DNA of 64,000 nucleotides. Source: Ophiura sarsii (Eukaryota > Echinodermata > Ophiuroidea > Amphilepidida > Ophiuridae). Both the position numbers and the translations under genes were made by a program. Below the pieces are notes generated by a model. That model did not search any database. It had not been told where the DNA came from and saw only the letters and a list, made by a program, of their open reading frames with translations. Below are positions 1 to 12,175 of the stretch, piece after piece (position 1 is the first letter of the stretch; the number at the start of each line of letters is the position of its first letter). The stretch is taken from assembly GCA_035610835.1 (NCBI GenBank), contig CM069442.1, positions 27,419,798 to 27,483,797 on the forward strand. Direction: 5' to 3'.

Positions 1-815
1 ACAATGAAACAATGCTGAATTATTATACCTCTTTGAAAGCTTATAATTTATGCATGCATGTATATGAACAGTAGGCCTATATAGGGCCCTACTGCATCAC
101 ATGTAGTGTATTACTATTAGTTGGTAATTGAACAAAACAATTCCTTGTTTGTATTTATTTTGTTGGGGTGGGGGGTGAGGGGAGATGAGAACTAGGCCTA
201 AATAGTAAACCCTCCGGCCTAAACAAATTAATAATTTAACCCTAGCACTGCCTAGTACACTATATTATTTATACTATTAAAACAAGTGCATGTACTAATT
301 ACTACTTCTTTCAAATTTCTAGAAGATAATCCAATCCAAATGTAGACCACAATCGATTTGAGTTTAATCAAATTTAAATCCAGTAAAAATGGACATGCGG
401 TTGTATATAACAAAATGTATGTTGAGTATACTGAACATATAATGACTGATTGACTGTATCTAGTTACTGATGACGATAGACCTGTTTATAAAATGTGCAA
501 TATTGTCATCTCAAAGTTTCCAAATTTGTAACTTGGTCAAGTACCGACAGCATGTCGAAATTGCCAATTTCAGAGAATGGATAAGGGTATGTAAAAAAAA
601 CACCAGCTCCTACTTAAATCGAGCTTGTTGCTGGCCAAATTATTACAGTCTTGGATGTGAAGTGCTGATCTCACTATACATTACATGAACATTTTATGTA
701 GAATCATCATACAATCTAAGGTGCCAACAAACAAACAAATGTTTTCCCACTGCTGACACCAATTGTAAGAGCTTACATTTGGTGGCAGGTGTGGTATTGA
801 TAAATTGCAATATTG

Positions 816-890
816 TACAGTCCAACCTCTGTTATCCGAACCCCTTTTATCCGGATAACTTTTGTTATCCGGCTGAATGATCCAAAAAGA
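816..890 (+). mobile_element. pogo/Tigger-like terminal repeat (fragment)
   Basis: TACAGTCCAACCTC is followed by GTTATCCGAA and two further TTATCCGG motifs. CAGT...CCTC..TTATCCGAA is the form of pogo/Tigger terminal repeats, which use TA targets. No matching inverted end was found nearby, so only one end is supported. Confidence 0.4.
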
Positions 891-3613
891 AAATAAGTTT
901 TTTACAGCCTAATCACCTTATTTTCACACTCCGAAGCATTTCATCTTTTGATGTTGGTAGTGCCGTTTAGTGCTTAAATAATACATTGACACTGTTATTA
1001 CCCCTCATTCATATTCAATACATCATTTAGCAACTTATGAATTGAGGTATTCCTCCATTCAATGTGTGCTCATTCAAGCATTACAACACCTACGTAGTTC
1101 TAGCTCTGTTCTAGTGTTGCCGTGAACACATTATGTGTGCCAAAAATCGTTTAGATGAAGTAACTCATTTAAAAAAATACCAGGCATAATCTAAAGGGGA
1201 ACTTATTTTTGTTGAACTGTGTATCAAGTGTTTGGCAAACTTGTGGTAGAAGGTACCAATCATTTGTCAGGCTATGCTTTTCAATACAGTAATGAAGTTT
1301 GTAAATTGTGTGAAATTGTTGTGAACTTAGCCCTATTGTTATTGTTCATGTTTTACATAATACAGATAAATATTTTTTCAATGTGTCCAGTGTTGTGAAT
1401 GTGAACTTGTTTGTGGTGTACCACTCATTTGTCAAGCCAGTTGTCACTGTCAAAAATGTGAATGTGTTACTACCATTCCAATATAAGTCTGGAAATAAGC
1501 CAGATCATTTAGATTCCAAGAATTCACACTGGAATCATATCATAGTGGAAAATGTGAACCATGATTGCTGTGTCTGATCATTTGTTACTGATGATAAGAC
1601 CCAACCACTCTCTCTACCCAACCTCACCCCACCATGACCCCATCAATATTTAATAAAATTCAGACCTAAAATATCATTACATTGTACAATACAATTACAA
1701 TGTTCATTACGGAAAATTTAAACCGACTTTAAAAAGCCATCTTGCTGGGCTGTTTCAATTGAATTACCACATTCCTAGGATCCAGGTTATCCATCTAGTC
1801 TGTCGTGTAAACTCGCCGATCGGAGATACCAAAGGTACTGCTAGGTATGGAGGGAGCCCTCAATATATCCCAACGCAAGGCGGGAATTTCCCTGCTGTGT
1901 TGACACCGACTACCCACGTGAACAATCAATCAGCGTGATCGCCCGCCACACCTTATCGTAAAGCTGTTCAGGGCAGCAGGCGTTGAAACCATGGCAACGT
2001 ATGAGTTAACAATTGTAGTATGATTTTTGTGTAATTTTAAAAGAATTTCACATAACACATGTGGCATTTGGCCCAAAGATCTTCCTTGCAATGTAGCGTT
2101 ATATATGTACATTTTATGTTGATAATTTGAGCAATACATGTAGATAGTCTGTCCTAATATTAGTCATCGTTTTATTTTTGGATGTGTTTTGCCGCGGTAA
2201 CAAGATAAAATATTGCTAGTTTCTGCAACAATAGAACTATTATTTTCATGACATGAGCACATGTGTTTAATACAAAGTAGGTGAAGTGGGTTTGGTTTTC
2301 GACAAACAAGTCTTAAAAAAAAAATTGAAATTGATCATTATTTTAAAAATATGATCTGTTACCTTTGCACTCCATGATCAGTTTGAATTGGAAAAGAGTC
2401 CTTGCTCGCAGTTCTCAATTTACCAACAAAAAGTAACCAAACAGTTAGACATTGTTGAAAATAAAACCACCAATGCCAGCTTGAAGCTTGACCTCACATG
2501 AGGAGAAGGTATTGTGTTCTGTCTGTGCACCATTGAACAAAAATAGTAGGGTCAGGCACAATAGCCTGAGGGCACCCCTGTGTGAAGGGCAATTTTGTCT
2601 GGTCCTGTATGCCTGATTGAGCAATATGGGCTGTACCATTAGGTGTTTTAGGGATGTTGATAGGCCATCAATTGCATGATAAATCTGTCCAATCCAAACA
2701 AACCTTGAAATTTCAGCGAAGTGTTACATAATAGTATTGTTAGGATTTATTCACCCATTGCATAAAGAATATTATATGGGAGTTAATATACAGTGTAGTT
2801 ATGCAATGCAAATTATTACTAATTTGTATGAATTATCCCATCCCCAAGTACTTATATCAAAAATTACAACAAAACATGCATTAGTCAATTCCGGATCTGT
2901 GATTCCGGTGATTCAAATTTCTTTAAAAAATATTGATTTTGAGATATAAGGCTATATTTAAAAAAATCTTTTGTCTCAAAGCTCTTCAGTTTTTCAAAAC
3001 CTAATGCGGAATGCAATTTATTTATTTTTTATTTTTTTATAATTAATATAAAATATTGAAAATCAGTGAAATTTTTGGAAAATTAATTTTTTTTTCATAT
3101 TTTTTTCTTCTTCTAACGTGCATCAACTAACGCGCGCGGGAGCTTTTAGACAAATTTTTTTTTTTTTAATATAGCCTAACCAAATAAAGGATAGAATGTC
3201 TTTTGTTTTCTGTTGTTCTGTAAACCCTTCAATTGCTCATATCTTTGGAAGTAATAGTCCATTCTGAATGGGGTTTTCTGCCAAATGTTGCACGAGTTCC
3301 ACTTTTTAGCTGATTTCCTCTATTTTTAATTTTTCTTATGCTAAAATGTCAGCCTTTTCTTTTCAGCCTTTTCTTTTCTTTTCAGCCCATATTTGGCATT
3401 TTTCACCATTTTACCCTGTTTTTCCTCATTTTTGTCTGTTTTCCTCTCTTTTTAATTGTGGCCTCTCACACCCCTGTCTTTGACTTCAGACTCAAATATA
3501 TCTTTGAGGATGAAGCACTTAAAATTGGAAGCAATTTTTTTTAAAACCTGCTGAAAAGAACACCATAGACCTGTTTGAATATACCAAAATCCAAGGAGGG
3601 GGCTCCATCCCTC

Positions 3614-3852
3614 TTAACACTTATCCATGCGTCTGCATACAACATTCCAAAAGTTCACAAAATATTTCAAAAATGTTTTTAAAAAATAATGTCATTACCA
3701 TATTTGTAATCACCATGAGAAATGCATTGAAATAAGTACAAACATGTCTAGTATTGGTTCAGTAATCCTTAAGATATATAAAATTGGGAAAGGTTTCTGA
3801 AAAATCGGGTTTTGTATGGTAAATAAAACTATAGCCGCGTGGAAAGTATTAA
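3614..3852. mobile_element. TTAA-flanked MITE, family T1
   Basis: Begins TTAACACTTATCCATGCGTC and ends GCCGCGTGGAAAGTATTAA. Same family as the copies at 7656-7781, 29201-29425 and 63139-63393, which share an interior with GTACAAACATG and TTGGTTCAGTAATCCTT. TTAA at both ends suggests a piggyBac-type transposase in trans (inference). Confidence 0.8.
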
Positions 3853-4925
3853 TCTCCTCCCAAGATGTGTGCCAGTAAAGGCGGTTCTAAAATCACATCA
3901 AATGAATCATCTCATTGTCAAGGTACTCACAGAAATAAACACCCCTAGTGATAATTGGAATGACCTGCATATTAAATCAAGTTCAAAGTGAAACTCAAAG
4001 ACAAGACAGAAACTACATGTGCTGCACGTACACCATAATCATACTATATTTTATAGCAAATAATTGAATAGTGTATGGGTTACTCATGCATGCAGCTGTC
4101 TTGGATGGCTAAATGCTAAAAATGTTACGTTTCTTGTAATAAAGTCTCATTTTTATAAACTAGCTGGGTTATTCCAAATTCATTATAAAGAAAGAAAAAT
4201 GTTATAAATATGTTGCTTAAATATCAATCATTTTGCTTCTTGAGATTTGTTTAATATTTCGTTTCTTCCTGGATTAAAAGGCCTCACTTTTAAATGGGTT
4301 TATTCGTAAAATCATATAATAAAGAACTTATTTTGAAATATATTTGTTGACAATTATGAATTCCTTAATCTTTTTGGTTTGAAAATAATTATTGTCCCTA
4401 ATTTTGAAAGAATAACTTGCTATAAAACTTGATCCACACAATTGTAAGTGTGAGTGTGCTAAATGGAACAAAACTATTTTAAATTTGTTAGCCTTATTGT
4501 AGATTGCAAATATGCATAATGCATAGTGGGTAGACTTCCTCTCTCCTTGAGTAGACTTGTTACAAGCTCCTCGCGATAGAGAGACCAAGACTTTATTTTT
4601 GAGCGCTATCGTTTTGTCGAGATTGAGGGGCTTGATGTCAATCTAGGTCGAGTTCGCGCGGAAAAACCATTATGGGTCCCAACTGCCTCGAGGGGAATAT
4701 TGATAGTCAGTTGGTCAATAATATATAGGGAGATCTTGCAGCACGTTTTTGTTGCAATTTAAAATTAGAAATAGGAATGGACTTAATTTTATGCGTAGAA
4801 ATAAAGGGAAGAGAATAAGAGTTGGCTATAGAAAGGATTAGAATTTCACTTGTTTTGGAGGCTTTTTTTATTGAAATATAGGGAGCATTTAAATCAGGCT
4901 CAACACAAATATGTGGTAGTTCCTT

Positions 4926-5772
4926 GGGCCCTATTGGTAAGCCCCGGAAAAAAACGCACGAACTTTTGGTAAAAAACGCACGAACTTTTGGTAAAAAACG
5001 CACGAACTTTTAAGCAAAAGCGAGATATACCGAGATTTCATCAGATTCACTAAAAACCCGAGAAAAACGCACCGAAATTGTTGAAAGCGAGAGAAAAACG
5101 AGAAATCGGATAGTGATACAATCATGTACATAAAAAAAAATCGCCATCAAAATGTATCATTTGAATCGCAAATCCCGGGCGCAAATCATTCTTATTTTAT
5201 TCTGCAATCGTTTCATCATTCATATCGCCATCAAAATGTATCATTTGAATCGCAAATCCCAGGCGCAAATCATTCTTATTTTATTCTGCAAGTGCAATCG
5301 TTTCATCATATCGGGATCGCACATGCATGATCACAGAACCATTTTTCGGAAGCTCAGGGATACTCATAGCACCGCACTGCATCTTGGGAACCACGTGTTA
5401 CGGCATGATTCACAGGTCATCGCCTCCACGTATGCGTAGTATTAAGTTGACCTTTTGAACCGTGCCTCTAATTACGAGCTTCATTTATTATTACGCCAGC
5501 GTGGGAATTGCGGCCATTTTAATAGCCTCGTGTGAGAACTTCGCTTGCCTATTACAAATACGTATTTGGAACTGTGTTTTTTGAAACGGATACAGATTTA
5601 TCGCAGAGCACTTTTTTGTTGTTTTTCAACATTTCTTCATAAAACACGCGATTCCGAGCGAAAAACACACAATTCACGGGCGATTTTTCTGAAAGCGAGA
5701 ATTGATATAAATAGCGAGAATCACGCCGTAAATACCGAGATTGCGTTATCTTCCGGGCCTTACCTATTGGGT
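4926..5772. mobile_element. ~0.85 kb inverted-repeat element with internal tandem repeats
   Basis: The left end CCCTATTGGTAAGCCCCGGA and the right end (read on the other strand) CCCAATAGGTAAGGCCCGGA are near-identical. Inside are three ~23-base units containing AAAAACGCACGAACTTTTGG (4950-5012) and an 84-base tandem duplication (5141-5224 and 5225-5312). GCGAGAA/CGAGAAAAACGC motifs recur near both ends. No transposase frame is visible. Confidence 0.65.
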
Positions 5773-5929
5773 ACGGCCAAATAGGACCATTTTAGACTGT
5801 TTACAAATGATTCCCTTTTGAAATCCAATGTATCTATTTTTTCAAAAATGTCACAATTTTACATGAACATTTTACCAACAATCTTAAAAGTATACTCTAT
5901 TAAAAACAACGGGTAACAACTTAAATTTG

Positions 5930-6045
5930 CGAGCAATTTAATTTTGCTTGGATATCCAATTCGCCAAATTAAATTCCCGCCAAATAATATCATTAGAAAG
6001 ATGATACAAATTAGTGAAATTAAATTGCCGCAAAAAGTTGACTAA
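5930..6045 (-). mobile_element. TACTGTAAAA-family A MITE, truncated, reverse orientation
   Basis: Read on the minus strand, it matches the interior of the copies at 8594-8816 and 31663-31868 (GCGGCAATTTAATTTCAC, TTTGTATCATC, GGCGAATTGGATAT). The terminal repeats are not intact. Confidence 0.6.
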
Positions 6046-6202
6046 ATGCCACTCCATATTTTGTATCCTAACGTAAAATTCATTAAATCTTTTGAACAAA
6101 ACACATGATTTATTCCGAAATACATGTCTGCTGAATTTGTGTAGTGTGCCAGCATGGCTGAAATGGGTCACTAATATAGAAACACAGGCATAATTCGGCA
6201 TA

Positions 6203-6294
6203 ATTCTGTTATACCCTTCACACCAACATCGGTAGTATGCATCGTTCTTAAAAATCATGCACTATGAATACCCCTGTGAAGGGTATAACAGAAT
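6203..6294. repeat. perfect 20-bp inverted repeat, 52-bp spacer
   Basis: ATTCTGTTATACCCTTCACA at 6203-6222 is the exact reverse complement of 6275-6294. This may be the ends of a very small MITE or a hairpin; no second copy was seen. Confidence 0.7.
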
Positions 6295-6830
6295 TACTCC
6301 GGTTGTAAAACACACACCCTTCAAAGAACAGCATAAGTACTGAAAGGTCTTCTAGCTTCATGTACTGGATTAGATTAATCAATTAGCATCTAGGTGATAA
6401 TTAGGTGTGAGGGGCTATTGTAGGTGTGTGTCTGGTTCAAGCGTACTAGCTGGACTGTGGAAGGACATGCTAATTCTATCATGAATATAAGTTGTGAATT
6501 GCAGCGATTACATGTGTCACTTTTAGAGTTGCTACTTAATTTGTGTTCAAAATTTGATTTGATTAAAGTCCAATGGCCAGTATGTAACTGTGATTTGATT
6601 TTGATAATATCATGTATTGTGTCTGTAAATTGTTGGCATAGCTTTGTGTACGATGTACAATGTAGTTTTTGTACATGTACAATGTAGCATGTACTTTGGA
6701 ATGGTAAACAACTTGGGTCCAGTATTGTAAACATGGAAATACTTTGCACATCATAAATATTCACTCTGTGTAAATTTTCACACATCTTCAGTTGATGTTT
6801 GGGGGAGATAATGTAACACACATGTTTCAT

Positions 6831-6922
6831 AACACTAAACCCTAGAAGTGTAGCGGTGGGGTTGGACCGAAGCATTACACTAACCCTATAGAAGTGTAGC
6901 AGTGGGGATGGACCGAAGAACC
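6831..6922. repeat. short tandem duplication (~45-bp unit)
   Basis: Two units share ACTAACCCTA(TA)GAAGTG and GTGGGG-TGGACCGAAG. This is a simple tandem duplication in non-coding DNA. Confidence 0.7.
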
Positions 6923-6959
6923 GGGGGAGGGGTTAAATGGGAGGACCAAAATAATTGTG

Positions 6960-7040
6960 TCCCCGCCTCTGGGAATTGAGCCCTGGCTGACAGGCGAGTC
7001 ATCCAACCATCATCACACCACTAGCGCGAGGCTAAATTTT
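6960..7040 (-). repeat. tRNA-like (SINE-type) sequence, minus strand
   Basis: On the minus strand it reads GCGCTAGTGGTGTGATGATG (A-box-like) and then AGGGCTCAATTCCCAG (B-box-like), with the spacing of a tRNA. No convincing acceptor stem, so a tRNA-derived SINE head rather than a working tRNA gene. Confidence 0.5.
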
Positions 7041-7509
7041 CGCAGGCCATATGTACCTAGGGTTTTATGCACCATGGGATAGAACTTGTGTGCGCACGCC
7101 TAGAAGCACTGCTGGCCGTGTGGTTTTGTATGGTGTAGTAGGGTTACTAAGGGTTAATGTGCAAAGGACAAGGTATAAACCGTAATATATAAAATAAGGC
7201 AAATTTTTAAAATAAAACATTTAGCCTCCAGACTTTTTCAGAAAAAGGAAAGAGAAGGCCCATTTTTCTTCTTTTTTAATTATTTTTTAACCCAAAATTG
7301 CCTTTATTTTTAATAGCGATAAGCTTTGAATAGGAGGAGGCCTCTTTAAATTGTTTTTATTGCATGGTTCTTAGAAGTTGGTCACTACTTGCATAGCCCT
7401 TACATCCCCGAATCCCATTTGAAAACCATGCTGGCAGTACACATGTTGCCTCACTCTATCTCGCCAGGCGCTCATGGTAGGTGATAAATATGCGCACAGA
7501 ATTGTTAAT

Positions 7510-7596
7510 TGTGACCCCCTTGGCTGAGTGGACAAAGACACTGAATTTCATGCTGGAATACACAGGTTCGAATCACGTCACCGGCGAGCCCCGTTT
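7510..7596 (+). repeat. tRNA-like (SINE-type) sequence
   Basis: CTTGGCTGAGTGGACAAAGA carries an A-box (TGGCTGAGTGG), and GGTTCGAATCACG a near-perfect B-box. The arms do not pair into a full cloverleaf. Best read as a SINE head or tRNA pseudogene. Confidence 0.6.
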
Positions 7597-7655
7597 TTTA
7601 CCGCTAAATGTCCACTCCCGAATAGTTTTTTCAACATTTCCATCCCAAAAGTGTT

Positions 7656-7781
7656 AGGGTTATGCACTTCTCATGCTGATTCCAAATATGGTAATTACAT
7701 TCAATAGTTATGACATTTTTGAAACATTTTGTGAACTTTTGGAATGTCGTCTGCAGACACCTGCCGCGTGGAAAGTGTTAA
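7656..7781 (-). mobile_element. TTAA MITE family T1, 5'-truncated copy
   Basis: Shares GACATTTTTGAAACATTTTG, GGAATGTCGTCTGCAGAC and the terminal GCCGCGTGGAAAGTGTTAA with the other T1 copies. The end at 7656 lacks the terminal repeat. Confidence 0.75.
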
Positions 7782-8593
7782 TAAGCTCCATAGAATGTGG
7801 GAAAAGTTACGTTTCACACAATTGGATTTGGACATTTTTTTTCTTCATTTTTAGAGTGTCATAGTGTAATGTTATCATTATCTTGCCCAAAATATTAAAC
7901 CTATCCACCAAAACTCCACAAAGTTGGATTTTCTTCCTCAAAATTACTGAACGTAATTGTGAAGCAAAGCTTATGCAATATATTGTGTTTAATGTGGCAT
8001 CGTTACCGCCGCCTATATTATTAGATTTTAATTCAAGCACGTACCGCCACCCTATGCTGGGTGGCTCCCACTCGCCAGGGATTTCAAAGCAGACAACATG
8101 ACAGTCAACTAGTCCAAAACCAAACAGTATCTGTGTAGTATCTGAGTGGGTGCTGTTGTTATTGACCTAACAAGAGTGCACTGCACTCCATTCAACCATA
8201 TGGCTTGTTTACAAACAACTTTGAAATGTTACAAAGGTTGAAGGTTTCAAAACTGGAGCTCCATTTTGCCAGGCAGGGGCCAGCCAACAAGCCAAGAACA
8301 CCATCCCCTGCTTTAGCTTGTCAATAACGCGTGAAATAATGAGCCCCTCGGAGATGTCATATTATATAAGCTCACCCCTGTGACCTGTAATGGTAAGTCC
8401 TGTCTGGAGTTCAGTATAGAGGCCCAGGCTGTGTACAGAACAAAGCGTGACCAATCACAAGCCATCTGCCTGTGTACCCTGCTGCTTACAGGCCAAACCC
8501 CATTGATTATGCACACTGCATTAACGGGTTACTTGAATTGGAGATTTGTAGCCCAATTTGGGTGCCATTTGATGAAGACAACTCCGCCAGGTT

Positions 8594-8816
8594 TACTGTC
8601 AAATTTAATTTCACAGCAACTATATTTCGCAAATTATTAGCATTTATTAAATTTTTGTCGCAATTTAATTTCACAAATTTGTAACGTCTTCCTATGTATT
8701 ACCATTTATAAATGATATAACTAGCGCCAATTGAATTGGACAAATTGGTTCACCTAGCGAAATTTAAATAATTGTTGTGTGAAATCATAAATGGTGAAAT
8801 AAAGTTGTTTTACAAT
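8594..8816 (+). mobile_element. TACTGTAAAA-family A MITE
   Basis: Begins TACTGTCAAATTTAATTTCA and ends GTTGTTTTACAATA. It contains AATTTAATTTCACAAATTTG and CTTCCTATGTATTACC, in the same order as the copy at 31663-31868. Confidence 0.7.
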
Positions 8817-9488
8817 ATCAGCCAGCTGATTTGAACTGTAAAGTGAAGTAAGTAAAGTGTCGCACAGAGCTAAGCTCTCGCGTGGAGTGCCCATCTCTCG
8901 TTCCTTGGCGTTTGGGCCAGACTCCTCCTTGTAATTTTTGCTGTGGGGGTTCGCCACCCCTCCCGCATAACTAGTCTGTTTTACCTTCCCAACATTAACT
9001 TGAACTGAACCACACAATTATAAATATTTAAAACATTGAAGCTGACTCACATGGTTAAGCTATAGCAGTTGAACTCTCATGCAGGTCCAGGGTAACAGGT
9101 TTATTTACAGGTTTATGTAATACAAAGTCAGAGCAAAAAAAATTACAAAACAATAGCATATATGCAAGGCGTCGTTGAAAAAAACTCACGAAGAGCTTAC
9201 ACGTGTCAGCGACCCCTGTGGAAAAATGGTAATGGATGAGGTAATTACAAATAAGCAATTATGTTACATAGATAAATCAATATAATAGGGAGATTATATA
9301 AATATAGTGAAAGTATATAGTAATCTTTTAAAACTTGGTTGGTGGTTGGTGGTTCAATTCCTGTTGCTGGAAGAGCTATATTTTTCCTCATTTCTAATTT
9401 GGTCCATTTGTTCCCCAGCGTTTGTTCTTAGGTACATCACCGTAGGGTCATGTCCCTTTTCATTTCTAGCCGTGAATGTGATGAATGC

Positions 9489-9665
9489 AGGCCTGGAAAT
9501 AGCACCCGATCACGGGTAACTTTTGGGTAACGACTGGCGGGTATACAAATTTGAACTCATAGTGTAAGTGTGTTACACTGGCGGGTGGAATTTCTGTTGG
9601 GCAAGTACTTTTAGCAAGTTACCTGCCCGACTGGCTGGTTAAAAAAAATCTCAAATTCCAACACT
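9489..9665 (+). repeat. dispersed repeat with GGGTAAC/CTGCCCGACTGGC motifs
   Basis: Starts GGCCTGGAAATAGCACCCG and contains GACTGGCGGGTATAC and TACCTGCCCGACTGGC. A longer copy lies in reverse orientation at 37300-37738. Family unknown. Confidence 0.55.
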
Positions 9666-9932
9666 GGATTAATGCAGTGTGATTTACCTCAATTTTGAAC
9701 ATGCATACTTTTTGACTAACCTTTAAAGTTTTAGCAATTGGGTTAAACTTTGACAAATGAATACTGTTTGTAAATTTGTGATAAAGAGAATTTGTAAAGC
9801 CAAAGTGTTATCATTCCCTAAATCACTGCCAACAAATTGGCAACAAAATTGGTGTTAACAATAATAGTTTCAAGGATTCATTTCCTTTTCATAAACTACT
9901 CATATTGATCAAGATTGAAAAGGTGAAATATG

Positions 9933-10195
9933 CAGACCCTGTTTACCCGACCGACCCATTTTTAGTTTTTTTTAGAAATAGTGTGAAAATTGTTTTCCAA
10001 GTTTATTTCAATTTATTTTTTTGTGGACATTTTGAAAATTGGGTTGTTTTTTGTCGCCTTAAAAACGATATCAATATTGCAAACACAATTGTATGAACGT
10101 ATCTTCTACTGTATGTTTTCAGTCAGTCCATTTGATGCAATAGAAAATTTACACTTATTTTTAAAAGCATTAAAACCATTAGGCCTAAATAATAT
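9933..10195 (+). repeat. tandem segmental duplication, copy 1
   Basis: Shares AGTGTGAAAATTGTTTTC, TTTTGAAAATTGGGTTGTT, and CAGTCAGTCCATTTGAT with copy 2 (10233-10425 plus 10869-10975). This copy is uninterrupted. Confidence 0.85.
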
Positions 10196-10232
10196 ACAAA
10201 ACAGGCGAATTATGCATTAGGTGACACGGGGG

Positions 10233-10975
10233 AAACCCTGTTGCACGGGCCCGACTGACCCTCTTTTTCTTTTTTTCCTCTTTTTTTTGAATTTGCAACA
10301 ACAACAACAACAAATTAGAAATTGTGTGAAAATTGTTTTCAAATTTATTGTACAAGTTTTGAAGAAGAAAAATATTTTGAAAATTGGGTTGTTGCTTTTC
10401 GTCACTTTAAAAATATATATATGAATATGTGACCCAACATGAGTAAATGAGGCACAATGCCCAGTAGCTAATTTGATTTAGGAGCAAAAATGTGGGACAA
10501 GGTCAAAATAAGTCAAATTCGTAAAAAGTCTTATATTTGTGATCTTTGATACATATCCTGTATCCAACCACATACACACATTCATGAAAATAAAGAGTTA
10601 AACTACATTTTGAGGTATTTCATTTCCATTTACCCCATTGTGTTGTTAACAATAATCAAAACTTTAAATGTCCGTAACTTGACAATTTGTGTTTGGTGTT
10701 TTGAGGAAAAGTGATTTTCAATCACCCGTAAAACTTTGGTTAGAAATGTGATATAACATTGACTTTGGTACCGAAATGTTCCTTAACTTACACATATTAT
10801 CATGATATAAATAACTCAATATTCATATTTCCCTCATTGTGGCTTATTTACTCGCGTTGTGTCACATATTGTAAACATAATTGTATGCATGTATCTTCTC
10901 TTGTATGTTTGCAGTCAGTCCATTTGATACAATAGCAAATTTACACTTGTTTTAAAAGCATAAATAATATATAGA
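10233..10975 (+). repeat. tandem segmental duplication, copy 2, split by a MITE
   Basis: Homologous to 9933-10195, but interrupted between 10425 and 10869 by a 443-base inverted-repeat element. Confidence 0.85.
10426..10868 (+). mobile_element. TATGTGACCCAAC MITE (443 bp)
   Basis: The left end TATGTGACCCAACATGAGTA and the right end, complemented, TATGTGACACAACGCGAGTA form terminal repeats that extend ~35 bases. A second copy in inverse orientation is at 41865-42243. The target was TA, as shown by the uninterrupted duplicate at 9933-10195. Confidence 0.88.
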
Positions 10976-11471
10976 CTCGGACAAACTGGCAAGAATTAAA
11001 TTAACAATGACCTTATAAATACACTGTCTCGAACCCGGTCCCGTTCTCACATTCGCGGCGATTGGATAATCCACTAAATAGGCCATCATAAATTGTTAGT
11101 ATTTTAAAAGCCTTAAAGTTAAATCCATTATAATATTCAAAACATAATTCCTTGAAAGATCCTCGAAACAATAGAAAACACCAAATAAACCATCATTTAC
11201 ATTCAGAAAAAGATGCAGGGGATGAGGGTGGAAATGTAGAACAGTCCTAACATATCTTTGAATAAAATTACTTTAGCTTGGTGGTGATAACAATTGCTGT
11301 GTTAGAGCTCAAGTTTCTAAATTCTTTTCTTTTCCCCCTTAATAATATTATAGCATTATCTAGTGGCTTGGGTGTTAATATAAGATGTGAAAAGGAGGTT
11401 TCAGCACATCGCCAAATCGGCTTTCATTGTAGCGCCTTTCCCACCTTCAGTGTTTCCAACGAACTAGGTTA

Positions 11472-11675
11472 TTAACCCCCTGTCTATCTTACAGTGGTTC
11501 TGATTGGTTTATTACAAGATGTACTCATATGAATAGCCAATTCAAATGCAGCTTGTAAAATGTTTCACTCCCATCTTTATCAGGGATACAATTATTCTAA
11601 CAATGTCTCTCATTGGCGCAATAAATGATGTATCCATCTTTCTGACCAATCGGCTGGTAGTTCTCAGGGGGTTAA
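11472..11675. mobile_element. TTAA-flanked MITE, family T2
   Basis: Starts ATTAACCCCCTGTC and ends GTAGTTCTCAGGGGGTTAA. The interior AACAATGTCTCTCATTGG and TATCAGGGATACAATTATTC recur in the copies at 19399-19524, 28305-28503 and 41212-41424. Confidence 0.82.
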
Positions 11676-11808
11676 TGACATGTACTCCTTAGGTTAAAAA
11701 ATGCCACACTTTGCCACAAGTTGGGATAGTATGTGTATTTCTGTGGGATCACTGACGGTTTTGGGCTTGGGCAATTTGTGGTCGCAGGCAGGCTTCAGCC
11801 AGCCCATA

Positions 11809-11831
11809 CCCCCCCCCCCCCCCCCCCCCCC
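11809..11831. repeat. poly-C tract (23)
   Basis: An uninterrupted run of C followed by A and more C-rich sequence. Length is likely to be uncertain in the assembly. Confidence 0.95.
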
Positions 11832-12143
11832 ACCCCCACCACCATTCATGTATATAAGCTATGCAGGTGTGTGAAGAACCACCTCCGGCGGCACACCCCT
11901 ATCAAATATAATTTTGAGTTAACTGTAAAATGTGTAACTCAATTTCGTGAGGAGTACTTACTCACAAAAAAATCCAATCTACCTTGTAGCACTGCATTGC
12001 AGAGTTACACTTTTGTTAAAATATTCATGCCATGTATTAGACCAATTCGTGACAATTTAAACCCACAAACATTTCTAGTTTTACACTACCTCCTGGCCCA
12101 AAACTCAGTTAAGCAGCACCAAAGAGAAATTTCAGTCTATAAC

Positions 12144-12144
<1 letters not shown>

Positions 12145-12175
<31 letters not shown>
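12145..12175. repeat. poly-C tract (31)
   Basis: An uninterrupted run of 31 C. The ORF through it (polyproline) is an artefact of the tract. Confidence 0.95.

Larger units (their letters stand above)
1..4925. other. no recognisable gene; AT-rich flank with transposon fragments
   Basis: Only short open frames without family motifs or splice-supported continuity. It contains the pogo-like end at 816-890 and a TTAA element at 3614-3852. The rest shows nothing I can name. Confidence 0.5.

Noticed and set aside
6390..6875. 161-codon minus-strand frame
   Set aside because: No recognisable domain, no flanking splice signals noticed, and a competing + frame; not enough to call a gene.
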